Shown: piece after piece, positions 6,958-13,617 of the stretch
Layout: each line of letters begins with the position of its first letter
How positions within the stretch are numbered: the first letter of the stretch is position 1
From: Verrucomicrobiota bacterium
GTDB taxonomy: Bacteria; Chlamydiota; Chlamydiia; Chlamydiales; JAEYWL01
Direction of reading: 5' to 3'
Assembly (NCBI GenBank): GCA_023428915.1
Contig: JAEYWL010000093.1
Location: 1-13,617 of the forward strand
Length of the DNA stretch: 13,617 nt
Program-made: the position numbers and the translations under genes
Notes under the pieces: generated by a model
Told to the model about the DNA's origin: nothing
The model's database searches: none
The model's input: the letters and a program-made list of their open reading frames with translations, nothing else

Positions 6958-8054
6958 GTTATTCCATTCCAAGTTTACCGCTGAATATTGAATTAGAAAC
7001 AAAGCCCATTCTGAAAAAACTAATGAAAGCCCATCAAGCCCTTGCGGAATTGAAGGGTGTGAGTGGAGTGATCCCAAATCAAAGCATTTTGATTAGTACC
7101 CTATCCTTACAAGAAGCAAAAGATAGCTCGGCTATTGAAAATATCATCACAACACATGATGAGCTGTATAAGAGCGACGCCACAACGAAACAATTTGCGA
7201 ATTTTGCAGCCAAGGAAGTGTATAGCTATGCGGCTGCCCTTCAAAACGGGTATCAACAGGTCAAAAAAACAGGACTTCTAGTAAATAATCACATCTTGGA
7301 GATTCAACAGACTCTTGTAGAAAACGGTGCTGGTTTTCGCAAGGTCCCTGGAACGATGCTAAAAAATGATCAGACTGGTGAAGTTGTCTATATCCCGCCT
7401 CAAGATGAAGGTCAAATTCGCACCTTGATGAATAATTTAGAACAGTTCATTAATGAGGATTCACTAAGCGATGCCGACCCTCTAATCAAAATGGCGATTA
7501 TTCACCACCAATTTGAAAGTATTCACCCATTTTACGACGGCAACGGACGAACAGGCCGTATCATCAATATTCTTTATCTGGTAAAGCAAGGGCTGCTAGA
7601 TACCCCAGTTCTCTACCTTTCACGTTTTATCAATCAAAATAAGAATGATTATTACCGCTTGCTTCAAACGGTACGCGATACCGGTTCTTGGGAACCTTGG
7701 ATTCTATATATGCTAGAGGGGATAGAGCTAACGTCTCGCCAAACGGTCAGTCTTATCCTTGGAATGAGAGACTTAATGCTCTATCAAAAGCATAAGCTTA
7801 GAAGTGAACTCCCTAAGATTTATAGCCAGGATCTATTAAATAATCTTTTTAGACACCCCTACACTAAAATCGATTTTGTCATGCAAGAACTGCAAATCCA
7901 CCGCAATACAGCGGTTAAATATCTAGAGGAATTGGTTCGGATCGGATTGCTCACGAAGCATAAGCTTGGCAAAGAAAATTTTTATCTCAATTCGGCTTTA
8001 TTCGATCTTTTAGCCAATGCCGGCCGAGCTTCTCGAGGAGATAGGGAAATATGA
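6954..8054 (+). CDS. Fic-domain AMP-transferase with N-terminal inhibitory helix and C-terminal winged helix
   Basis: Fic proteins transfer AMP (less often another phosphate-containing group) from a nucleotide to a hydroxyl side chain of a target protein. The active motif HPFYDGNGRTGR (191-202) is complete, with catalytic H191 and the anion-binding GNGR. A substrate flap lies near GTMLKNDQTGEVVYIPP (133-149). The N-terminal helix has the inhibitory motif S58-x-x-x-E62-N63 (in DSSAIENI), which makes it a class II Fic that is self-inhibited until E62 moves. Residues about 285-345 look like a winged helix-turn-helix (FVMQELQIHRNTAVKYLEEL). The length of 366 aa is usual for this subfamily. It shares ATGA with the hsdM stop, so it is translated with the methyltransferase. 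The target is unknown: it may modify a component of the RM complex, DNA gyrase or topoisomerase IV as in other Fic toxins, or serve in regulation. Confidence 0.95.
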   Translation: MSYSIPSLPLNIELETKPILKKLMKAHQALAELKGVSGVIPNQSILISTLSLQEAKDSSAIENIITTHDELYKSDATTKQFANFAAKEVYSYAAALQNGYQQVKKTGLLVNNHILEIQQTLVENGAGFRKVPGTMLKNDQTGEVVYIPPQDEGQIRTLMNNLEQFINEDSLSDADPLIKMAIIHHQFESIHPFYDGNGRTGRIINILYLVKQGLLDTPVLYLSRFINQNKNDYYRLLQTVRDTGSWEPWILYMLEGIELTSRQTVSLILGMRDLMLYQKHKLRSELPKIYSQDLLNNLFRHPYTKIDFVMQELQIHRNTAVKYLEELVRIGLLTKHKLGKENFYLNSALFDLLANAGRASRGDREI

Positions 8055-8257
8055 CAGCTTTTTTAAGTCCAAAAAAGGTTTATTTAAATCTCTCATGCAC
8101 ACGAAATCGCTATTTCTTGTGCACGTTTTATGTTTCATGCACACGTTTTGTCCGTTTTTTGTGTGTATCTTACCTGTCTTACCTAAAAAATCAGCTCCTT
8201 TTGTGTGTATTATTTAACGTGTTAAGATTAAAGTATTTGAGGTGTATATGGTGTTAG
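8051..8257 (+). CDS. Doubtful 68-codon ORF between fic and hsdS
   Basis: This frame starts with an ATG that overlaps the fic stop (ATGA), has AGGAG at 8036-8040 and AGGG at 8043-8046 upstream, and ends 10 bases inside hsdS, so it would fill the only gap in an otherwise overlapping operon. The predicted peptide is basic, hydrophobic and cysteine-rich and contains a degenerate 14-residue repeat (SCTRNRYFLCTFYV, SCTRFVRFLCVSYL, SYLKNQLLLCVLFN) that reflects the 42-base repeat in the DNA. I do not recognise it. A second frame (8017-8217) is also open across the same stretch, and pyrimidine-rich DNA easily gives F, L and C codons, so it may well be noncoding. Confidence 0.2.
   Translation: MTAFLSPKKVYLNLSCTRNRYFLCTFYVSCTRFVRFLCVSYLSYLKNQLLLCVLFNVLRLKYLRCIWC
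8094..8210. repeat. Degenerate 42-base tandem periodicity upstream of hsdS
   Basis: Two different words recur at the same distance: catgcacacg at 8094 and 8136, and tttgtgtgtat at 8158 and 8200, each pair exactly 42 bases apart (about four helical turns). Related words tgtgcacgtttta (8119) and cttacct (8169, 8178) fall between them. Three units (8094-8135, 8136-8177, 8178-8219) can be aligned, the outer ones only in part. A 12-base palindrome ttaacgtgttaa (8214-8225) follows, 22 bases before the hsdS ATG. It could be a binding array, a promoter region for hsdS-hsdR, or decayed coding repeats. Confidence 0.6.
8096..8123. promoter_or_regulatory. 12-base inverted repeat in the fic-hsdS gap
   Basis: tgcacacgaaat (8096-8107) and atttcttgtgca (8112-8123) are reverse complements with one mismatch around a 4-base spacer cgct. 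In RNA it would form a stable hairpin about 40 bases after the fic stop; in DNA it has the look of a dimer-binding operator. No T run follows directly, so it is a poor terminator, but it could lower read-through or protect the upstream hsdM-fic message. Confidence 0.5.
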
Positions 8258-9498
8258 CTACAGAAGCTCAACTAAGCGAAATCGCCAATGCCGCAAATCC
8301 TAAGACTTCAATGGGTTATAAAATGACGGAGTTTGGATTGATTCCGGAAGGTTGGCATCAAGCCAAACTTGGGGATAAAACAGTCAAAATTGGTAGTGGA
8401 ATTACTCCAACAGGCGGCGAACGTATTTATAAACAGTCAGGCCGTCCTTTTTTAAGAAGTCAGAATATAGGAAATGGCCATCTAATACTAGATGCTATAG
8501 CCTACATTGATGAGGAAACACACGAATCTTTCAAATCTACTGAAGTTAAAGAAAAAGACGTTTTATTAAATATTACAGGGGCGTCGATAGGTAGATGCGC
8601 AGTGGCTGATGAACGAGTGCAGGGTGGAAATGTTAACCAGCATGTCTGCATCATTCGTACTAATAAAAATGAACTAGACTCTGATTTTCTAAATTATTTT
8701 CTTTTATCATCCGCTGGACAATCTCAAATAGACAGCTTTCAAGCTGGAGGCAATAGAGAGGGTCTGAATTTTGGCCAAATAAGGTCTTTTATATTAGCTT
8801 GTCCTTCTCTGAAAGAGCAAAAGAGAATTGCCACTGTTCTTAAGGACATGGATTCGTTGATCAACAGTCTTGATGAACTCATTGCCAAGAAGCGCAATAT
8901 CAAGCTGGCTGCCATGCAACAGTTGCTTACTGGCAAGCAACGACTTCCTGGATTTAGCGGGAAATGGGATGTAAAAAAATTAGAAGAATTATGTCAGCTA
9001 AATAAAGGATCTCAAATAAATAAATCATTACTAGAAGCAGTAGGAGAATTTCCTGTTTGGAATGGTGGTATGTCACCCTCTGGTTATACAAACAAATGGA
9101 ATACGAAGGAAAATACAATAACAATTAGTGAAGGTGGAAATTCTTGCGGTTTTGTGAATTTTTCTTCTCAAAGATTTTGGTGCGGGGGGCATTGTTATTC
9201 AGTTTGTCAAATTAAGCAAAATATTGATCATTTATTTTTGTTTCAAAAATTAAAAGAAATGCAAGAAGTGATTATGGGCCTAAGAGTAGGTTCTGGACTT
9301 CCTAATATTCAAAAGAAAAATCTGCTAGGTCTAGAAATAACACTTCCAAAAGATTATGAAGAACAAACAGTAATCGCGAATATCTTGTCTGACATGGACG
9401 CAGAAATCTCTTCTCTCGAACAACAACTTGATAAAGCTCGCGATCTCAAGCAAGGCATGATGCAGGAGCTGCTTACAGGAAGGATTCGGTTAACATGA
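8248..9498 (+). CDS. hsdS: Type I restriction-modification system, specificity subunit HsdS
   Basis: Target-recognition subunit with the usual two-half layout. TRD1 covers about residues 28-185, including GWHQAKLGDKTVKIGSGITP and NITGASIGRCAV. The central conserved helix runs about 186-233 (KEQKRIATVLKDMDSLINSL, then QQLLTGKQRLPGF). TRD2 covers about 238-367, and the distal conserved helix 370-414 (EEQTVIANILSDMDAEISSL, then QELLTGRIRL). The two helical repeats are clearly related and form the coiled coil that spaces the two half-sites. I prefer the ATG at 8248, with GAGG at 8239-8242 five bases upstream, over the in-frame GTG at 8242 that overlaps the ribosome site. TRD2 DNA is visibly more AT-rich than its flanks, as expected of a module exchanged between strains. 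It shares ATGA with hsdR. The recognition sequence cannot be read from the protein alone. Confidence 0.96.
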   Translation: MVLATEAQLSEIANAANPKTSMGYKMTEFGLIPEGWHQAKLGDKTVKIGSGITPTGGERIYKQSGRPFLRSQNIGNGHLILDAIAYIDEETHESFKSTEVKEKDVLLNITGASIGRCAVADERVQGGNVNQHVCIIRTNKNELDSDFLNYFLLSSAGQSQIDSFQAGGNREGLNFGQIRSFILACPSLKEQKRIATVLKDMDSLINSLDELIAKKRNIKLAAMQQLLTGKQRLPGFSGKWDVKKLEELCQLNKGSQINKSLLEAVGEFPVWNGGMSPSGYTNKWNTKENTITISEGGNSCGFVNFSSQRFWCGGHCYSVCQIKQNIDHLFLFQKLKEMQEVIMGLRVGSGLPNIQKKNLLGLEITLPKDYEEQTVIANILSDMDAEISSLEQQLDKARDLKQGMMQELLTGRIRLT

Positions 9499-12400
9499 AG
9501 AACGTAGGACACAATGAGGAAATCACTCAGCAACGAGTGATCAAGCTATTCTGCAACGATCTGGGATATCGTTATCTTGGAAATTGGATTGATCGTCCAG
9601 ATAACAGAAATATTGACAAAGAGCTCCTTCGAAATCACCTGCATAAGCAGGGCTACGAAGATGTCTTGATAAGACGCGCAATCCATCTGATCAGCAAGGC
9701 TGCTGATGATAAGAGTAAGAGCTCCTATGACAGGAATAAAGATGTATATGTATTACTACGTTACGGGATAAAGGTGCGTCCTGAAGTAGGTGAAAATACT
9801 CAAACCATCCATTTAATTGACTGGAACAATCCTGAAAACAATGACTTTGCAATAGCCGAAGAGGTTACCGTCAAGGGGACCGATCCAAAATCACATACAA
9901 AACGCCCTGATGTTGTAGTCTATGTGAACGGTATTGCTTTAGGAGTCATTGAGCTTAAGCGCTCTACCGTGTCAGTCTCTGAAGGCATTCGTCAAAATTT
10001 AGACAATCAGAAATCGATCTTTATTCAGCACTTTTTCTCAACAATTCAAGTCATTATGGCGGGCAATGATACTGAGGGGCTTCGCTATGGAACTATTGAA
10101 ACCCCTGAAAAATATTACCTGACTTGGAAAGAAGAAAGTGCCATTACGAACACGCTTGATCGCCACATCTCTCAAATTTGCAACAAAGCCAGGTTTCTGG
10201 AGCTTATTCACGACTACGTTGTTTTTGATGCCGGCATAAAAAAGCTATGCCGTCCCAATCAATATTTTGGAATTCGCGCAGCTCAAGAATACTTAAAAAG
10301 GCGACAAGGCGGAATCATCTGGCACACACAGGGTTCCGGTAAAAGTTTAACGATGGTTTGGCTCGCTAAATGGATTTATGAGAATATTACCGACGCCAGG
10401 GTTCTTATTATCACCGACCGCGAAGAATTAGATGAGCAAATCGAAAGAACCTTCATAGGGGTCAATGAGGAGATCTATCGCACCAAAAGCGGTGCCGATT
10501 TACTTTCAACTTTAAATCAGACAACTCCTTGGCTCATTTGCTCTCTTATTCACAAATTCGGCGGCAAAGACGAAGAGGAAGATGGAACTGATATTAAGAA
10601 ATTCATTGAGGAAATGAAGAGGGCAATTCCGTCAAACTTTCTAGCAAAAGGCAACCTATTCGTGTTTGTTGACGAGTGCCACCGGACACAATCGGGCGAC
10701 TTGCATAAGGCTATGAAAGCATTTTTGCCAAACGCCCTCTTTCTTGGTTTTACAGGAACGCCTTTACTCAAGGCGGATAAACAAAAAAGCATAGAGATTT
10801 TCGGCCCCTACATCCATACCTACAAATTTAATGAGGCTGTAGAGGATTGTGTTGTTCTAGACTTGCGTTATGAGGCCCGCGACATTGACCAAAAGATCAC
10901 TTCGCAAGAAAAAATTGATCTCTGGTTTACCTCGAAAACCAAAAATCTAACGGATCTCGCCAAAGCGCAACTTAAAAAGCGCTGGGGAACGCTTCGAAAA
11001 GTCCTTTCTAGCCAGTCTAGGCTAGAAAAGATCGTTGCAGATATACTTTTGGATATGGAAACGCGGGATCGCCTAATGAGTGGACGCGGCAATGCCATGC
11101 TGGTTTGCGATAGCATTTTTTCGGCCTGCAAGTTTTATGAGCTCTTTGACAAAACGGATTTGACTGGCAAATGTGCAATTGTCACTTCTTATAAACCATC
11201 TTTGGCAGGTATTAAAGGTGAAGAATCAGGCGAAGGAATGACAGAAAAACTGCGCCAGTATGAGATCTATAATAAGATGCTGGCAGGTCAAAATCCGGAT
11301 GTTTTTGAAAAATCAGCTAAAGAGAAGTTTGTAAAAGAGCCGGGACAAATGAAACTCCTAATCGTAGTAAATAAACTCTTAACAGGTTTTGATGCTCCTT
11401 CGGCAACTTATCTCTATCTCGATAAGCAAATGCAAGACCATGACCTCTTCCAGGCAATTTGCCGGGTTAACCGCTTGGATGGTGATGATAAGGAATACGG
11501 CTACATCATCGACTACAAAGACCTCTTCAAACACTTAGAAAAATCGGTTAATGACTATACCGCAGAGGCGTTGGCGGGGTATGACAAGGCTGATGTGGCA
11601 GGATTATTACAGGACAGGTTAAGCACAGCAAAGGAACGTCTGGAGCAGGCAAGAGAATCTATTAAGAGCCTTTGCGAACCGGTAGAACCGCCGAAAGATA
11701 CGCCTGCCTACATGCATTACTTTTGTGCTAAGGACTCCGGAAATATCGAACAGATTAAGGAAAATGAACCGAAGCGCCTTGCCTTATACAAATTGACGGC
11801 GGCATTCATCCGTGCCTTTGCAAATATAGCCAATGAACTAGAGGAAGCCGGCTATAGCTTGGCAGAGATTAATTTACTCAAGAGTGAAGTCGACCACTAT
11901 GAAAAAGTACGCACGGAAGTGAAACTGGCTAGCGACGATTATATCGATCTCAAAAAGCATGAACCTGCTATGCGTCATCTTATCGATGCTTATATTCGCG
12001 CAGAAGAGAGTGAAAAAATCTCCGCTTTCGATGACTTATCCTTGATCCAACTCATCGTTGAGCGCGGTCCCGACTTTGTACAATCACTCCCTAAAAGTAT
12101 GCAGAAGAAAGAAACTGTTGCCGAAACGATTGAGAATAACGTCAGAAAATTGATCATTGACGAACACCCGATCAATCCTAAATATTATGAAAAAATGTCA
12201 GAGCTGCTAAGTGCGCTCATCGAACAGCGGCGGCAGCAAGCAATTGATTACGCAACCTATTTGGCTAAGGTCATTGAATTAATCAAGCAGGTAAAGAATC
12301 CTGCAAACAATACGAACTATCCATCCTCAGTAAATACGGCTGGCAAACGAGCTCTATACGACAACTTGGATGAAAATGAAGAAATTGCACTGGCTGTTCA

Positions 12401-12611
12401 TGAAGCCGTAATCAAAAACCGGCAAGACGATTGGCGCAATAACCGCATTAAGAAAATCAAAGTCCAGAATGCTATCAAGGAGGCTTTGAATAAGCGAAAG
12501 GGCTTTATAGTACTCCAAGAATCTGGCACCTATATGGATGAATCGATAGATCCGCAAGATGCATTAACATCTAAAATTCTTGATATCGTTCAAAATCAAC
12601 CGGAGTATTAA
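9495..12611 (+). CDS. hsdR: Type I restriction-modification system, restriction/translocase subunit HsdR
   Basis: Motor and nuclease subunit that translocates DNA with ATP and cuts unmethylated DNA far from the site. The N-terminal PD-(D/E)xK nuclease shows RPDVVVYVNG (D139) and IELKRS (E153, K155). The superfamily 2 helicase motor has Walker A TQGSGKS (278-284), DECH (393-396), GFTGTP (418-423), LLTGFDAP (628-635) and QAICRVNR (653-660). The C-terminal third is helical and should dock on the HsdM/HsdS core. At 1038 aa it is in the normal range and all catalytic motifs are intact, so restriction activity is expected. Translation is coupled to hsdS by ATGA. The metallopeptidase gene starts two bases after the stop. 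Confidence 0.97.
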   Translation: MKNVGHNEEITQQRVIKLFCNDLGYRYLGNWIDRPDNRNIDKELLRNHLHKQGYEDVLIRRAIHLISKAADDKSKSSYDRNKDVYVLLRYGIKVRPEVGENTQTIHLIDWNNPENNDFAIAEEVTVKGTDPKSHTKRPDVVVYVNGIALGVIELKRSTVSVSEGIRQNLDNQKSIFIQHFFSTIQVIMAGNDTEGLRYGTIETPEKYYLTWKEESAITNTLDRHISQICNKARFLELIHDYVVFDAGIKKLCRPNQYFGIRAAQEYLKRRQGGIIWHTQGSGKSLTMVWLAKWIYENITDARVLIITDREELDEQIERTFIGVNEEIYRTKSGADLLSTLNQTTPWLICSLIHKFGGKDEEEDGTDIKKFIEEMKRAIPSNFLAKGNLFVFVDECHRTQSGDLHKAMKAFLPNALFLGFTGTPLLKADKQKSIEIFGPYIHTYKFNEAVEDCVVLDLRYEARDIDQKITSQEKIDLWFTSKTKNLTDLAKAQLKKRWGTLRKVLSSQSRLEKIVADILLDMETRDRLMSGRGNAMLVCDSIFSACKFYELFDKTDLTGKCAIVTSYKPSLAGIKGEESGEGMTEKLRQYEIYNKMLAGQNPDVFEKSAKEKFVKEPGQMKLLIVVNKLLTGFDAPSATYLYLDKQMQDHDLFQAICRVNRLDGDDKEYGYIIDYKDLFKHLEKSVNDYTAEALAGYDKADVAGLLQDRLSTAKERLEQARESIKSLCEPVEPPKDTPAYMHYFCAKDSGNIEQIKENEPKRLALYKLTAAFIRAFANIANELEEAGYSLAEINLLKSEVDHYEKVRTEVKLASDDYIDLKKHEPAMRHLIDAYIRAEESEKISAFDDLSLIQLIVERGPDFVQSLPKSMQKKETVAETIENNVRKLIIDEHPINPKYYEKMSELLSALIEQRRQQAIDYATYLAKVIELIKQVKNPANNTNYPSSVNTAGKRALYDNLDENEEIALAVHEAVIKNRQDDWRNNRIKKIKVQNAIKEALNKRKGFIVLQESGTYMDESIDPQDALTSKILDIVQNQPEY

Positions 12612-12613
12612 AG

Positions 12614-13327
12614 ATGCACCAGATTGATGTGAATGGTATCACCGTCGACATTGTGCGCAAAGAGATAAAGAATTTGCATCTTGGGGTATATCCGCCCGAT
12701 GGAAAAGTGCGTGTAGCGGCACCTTTAGCAGTAAATGATGAAGCAATCCGATATGCCGTAATCGGGAAAATGGGATGGATTAAGCAGCAACAGGCGAAAT
12801 TCACGAATCAGCCTAGACAATCACCTCGAGAGATGGTTAACGGAGAAAGTCATTACTATCTCGGTCAACGCTATCGCTTAGATGTCATTGAAGGTCCTGG
12901 ACCAGTCAAGGTCATATGCAATAAATCTGTCATTAAGCTCCACATGCCACCTCACAGTAATACCCAACAACGTGAATTAGCCTTGCAGCAATGGTACCGA
13001 AAGGAAATCAAAAGTCTCATCCCTCCTATGCTAGAAAAATGGCAGCCTGTTCTAAATGTTGAAGTACAGGAATGGGGCGTAAAAAAAATGAAGACAAAAT
13101 GGGGCTCTTGCAATGCCAGTGAGCGCCGCATCTGGATCAATCTTGAACTCATCAAAAAGCCAATACAATGCCTAGAATATATTGTGGTGCATGAATTAGT
13201 GCACTTACTGGAAAAACATCACAACGCGCGATTTAAAGCCCATATGGACCATTTTATGCCGCATTGGCGCTTGCATCGGGAGGAGCTTGGTCGTGAGCCA
13301 CTAGGACACGATTGCTGGAATTATTGA
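12614..13327 (+). CDS. YgjP-like zinc metallopeptidase (DUF45, M48-like)
   Basis: The protein has the DUF45/YgjP layout: an N-terminal beta-rich part (VDIVRKEIKNLHLGVYPPDG, then KVRVAAPLAV), the family signature TKWGSC (161-166) followed by RRIWINLEL, and the zinc site HELVH (193-197) with the third ligand H203 in HHNARF (HExxHx5H). All zinc and catalytic residues (H193, E194, H197, H203) are present, so it should be an active metalloprotease or a close relative. No signal peptide is seen, so it is probably cytoplasmic. The length of 237 aa is typical. GGAG at 12602-12605 inside the hsdR end supports the ATG at 12614, and the close spacing says it is co-transcribed with hsdR. DUF45 proteins are often found beside type I RM genes, but their substrate is not known; turnover of HsdR is one idea. 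A run of eight A lies at 13081-13088. Confidence 0.93.
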   Translation: MHQIDVNGITVDIVRKEIKNLHLGVYPPDGKVRVAAPLAVNDEAIRYAVIGKMGWIKQQQAKFTNQPRQSPREMVNGESHYYLGQRYRLDVIEGPGPVKVICNKSVIKLHMPPHSNTQQRELALQQWYRKEIKSLIPPMLEKWQPVLNVEVQEWGVKKMKTKWGSCNASERRIWINLELIKKPIQCLEYIVVHELVHLLEKHHNARFKAHMDHFMPHWRLHREELGREPLGHDCWNY

Positions 13328-13461
13328 TGATGCACCTTACAATTGAATCTTTGATTTCCACACTTGGAAATGTTCAACTGAAATTAGGCGACGCTGTAGG
13401 TGCGGCAACTGCATTTGAATTTCGTTTGTGGCTGATAGCTGAACTGGAGCCTAAGACATAG
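13327..13461 (+). CDS. Small 44-residue protein coupled to the metallopeptidase gene, TPR-like
   Basis: The ATG at 13327 overlaps the peptidase stop by one base (TGATG) and a second ATG follows at once. The product contains LGNVQLKLGDAVGAATAF followed by LAELEP-like residues, which resembles one tetratricopeptide repeat (LG at helix A, LGD at the turn, A-A-F in helix B, P at the end), though the second helix is about four residues too long. It ends at a TAG 37 bases before the IS110 leader hairpin. It may be a true small protein, or the 5' remnant of a longer gene cut by decay or IS insertion. A single repeat is unlikely to fold alone. I do not recognise an exact family. Confidence 0.45.
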   Translation: MMHLTIESLISTLGNVQLKLGDAVGAATAFEFRLWLIAELEPKT

Positions 13462-13498
13462 TGTGATGGCGCGCTAATAGAATTTAGCCAAAAAAAAA

Positions 13499-13567
13499 GA
13501 GTTGCTCCTTTAATCTGATTAAAAATCAAAACAATCAACGGCCTCTTTGGGCCAAAAGGAGCAACTC
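13499..13567 (+). promoter_or_regulatory. Structured leader of the IS110 transposase that hides its ribosome site
   Basis: gagttgctccttt (13499-13511) is the exact reverse complement of aaaggagcaactc (13555-13567), whose last base touches the transposase ATG at 13568. The right arm contains the ribosome site AGGAG (13557-13561), six bases from the ATG, so the hairpin would block translation. Two smaller hairpins sit in the loop: tgatt/aatca (13516-13520, 13524-13528) and ggcc/ggcc (13540-13543, 13550-13553), giving a three-way junction of 69 bases. It may double as part of the IS end or of a bridge RNA. Confidence 0.75.
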
Positions 13568-13617
13568 ATGAAACACTATATAGGATTAGACGTTTCTTTG
13601 AAAACTACTGCAATATG
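13568..13617 (+). CDS. IS110-family transposase, first 16 codons only
   Basis: The sixteen complete codons give MKHYIGLDVSLKTTAI. The YIGLDVS motif at the very N-terminus is the hallmark of the DEDD_Tnp_IS110 domain, where the D is the first acidic catalytic residue of a RuvC-like fold. These serine-dependent recombinases move a circular intermediate. AGGAG lies six bases upstream but inside a 13-base hairpin. The gene is truncated by the window edge, so intactness cannot be judged, and the call rests on a short motif. Confidence 0.75.
   Translation, partial: MKHYIGLDVSLKTTAI

Larger units (their letters stand above)
13499..13617 (+). mobile_element. IS110-family insertion element, left part, runs out of the window
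   Basis: The element is recognised by the start of its DEDD transposase and by the structured leader just before it. Its exact left end cannot be fixed, because IS110 elements lack ordinary terminal inverted repeats and target duplications. It may begin anywhere between the 44-codon ORF stop (13461) and 13499; a run of nine A (13490-13498) precedes the hairpin. The right end is outside the window. Confidence 0.65.

Noticed and set aside
8017..8217. 66-codon open frame that starts inside fic and crosses the repeat-rich gap
   Set aside because: It starts deep within the fic C-terminus in another frame and has no suitable start context; the 8051 frame fits the operon better, and even that one is doubtful.
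8242..8247. GTG at 8242 as the start of hsdS
   Set aside because: The GTG overlaps the best ribosome site (GAGG at 8239-8242), while the ATG at 8248 has correct spacing.
13462..13498. Transcription terminator after the RM operon
   Set aside because: I see no GC-rich hairpin with a T run here; the nine A at 13490-13498 would be a T run only on the minus strand, without a suitable stem.

Overview
The window looks like a stretch of chromosome from a low-to-moderate GC Gram-negative bacterium, most plausibly an environmental chlamydia (Parachlamydiaceae-like). This is an inference: the UvrD/PcrA helicase at the left edge resembles the short chlamydial UvrD in motif wording and in stopping soon after motif VI, and AAA/DUF4143 ATPases, Fic proteins and IS110 elements are common in amoeba-associated bacteria. 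No species can be fixed without a database search.

Layout. (1) 2-1510, plus strand: 3' part of a UvrD/PcrA-type DNA helicase gene, closed by a strong hairpin at 1518-1555 that it shares with the convergent gene. (2) 1580-2332, minus strand: a MerR-type activator with a TipAS ligand-binding domain. Its upstream region (2333-2531) holds two nested inverted repeats. (3) 2532-3863, minus strand: an AAA_14/DUF4143 ATPase of unknown function with a PD-(D/E)xK-like C-terminus. (4) 4043-4115: tRNA-Thr(CGT) with a plausible promoter and a clear rho-independent terminator. (5) 4181-13461, plus strand: one tightly packed operon with a good sigma70-type promoter whose -10 box is overlapped by a small dyad. 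The order is xre regulator, hsdM, fic, a doubtful 68-codon ORF in a repeat-rich gap, hsdS, hsdR, a YgjP-like zinc metallopeptidase and a 44-codon ORF. (6) 13499-13617: the left part of an IS110-family element, with a structured leader and the first 16 codons of the transposase.

How the genes work together. HsdM, HsdS and HsdR make a complete type I restriction-modification enzyme: HsdS reads a bipartite target, HsdM methylates adenine, and HsdR translocates and cleaves unmethylated DNA. Junctions are translationally coupled: xre/hsdM overlap by 11 bases, and hsdM/fic, hsdS/hsdR share ATGA. This ties the Fic protein (a class II AMP-transferase with an intact active motif and inhibitory helix) to the production of the modification enzyme. 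The XRE protein is placed to act as a controller of the operon. The peptidase follows hsdR by two bases, a known partner of type I loci whose role is not settled.

There is no gene-free stretch longer than 300 bases. The longest gaps are 2333-2531 (two inverted repeats), 3864-4042 (hairpin and tRNA promoter), 8055-8247 (42-base-period repeats) and 13462-13567 (IS leader). I see no CRISPR array, rRNA, riboswitch or replication origin.
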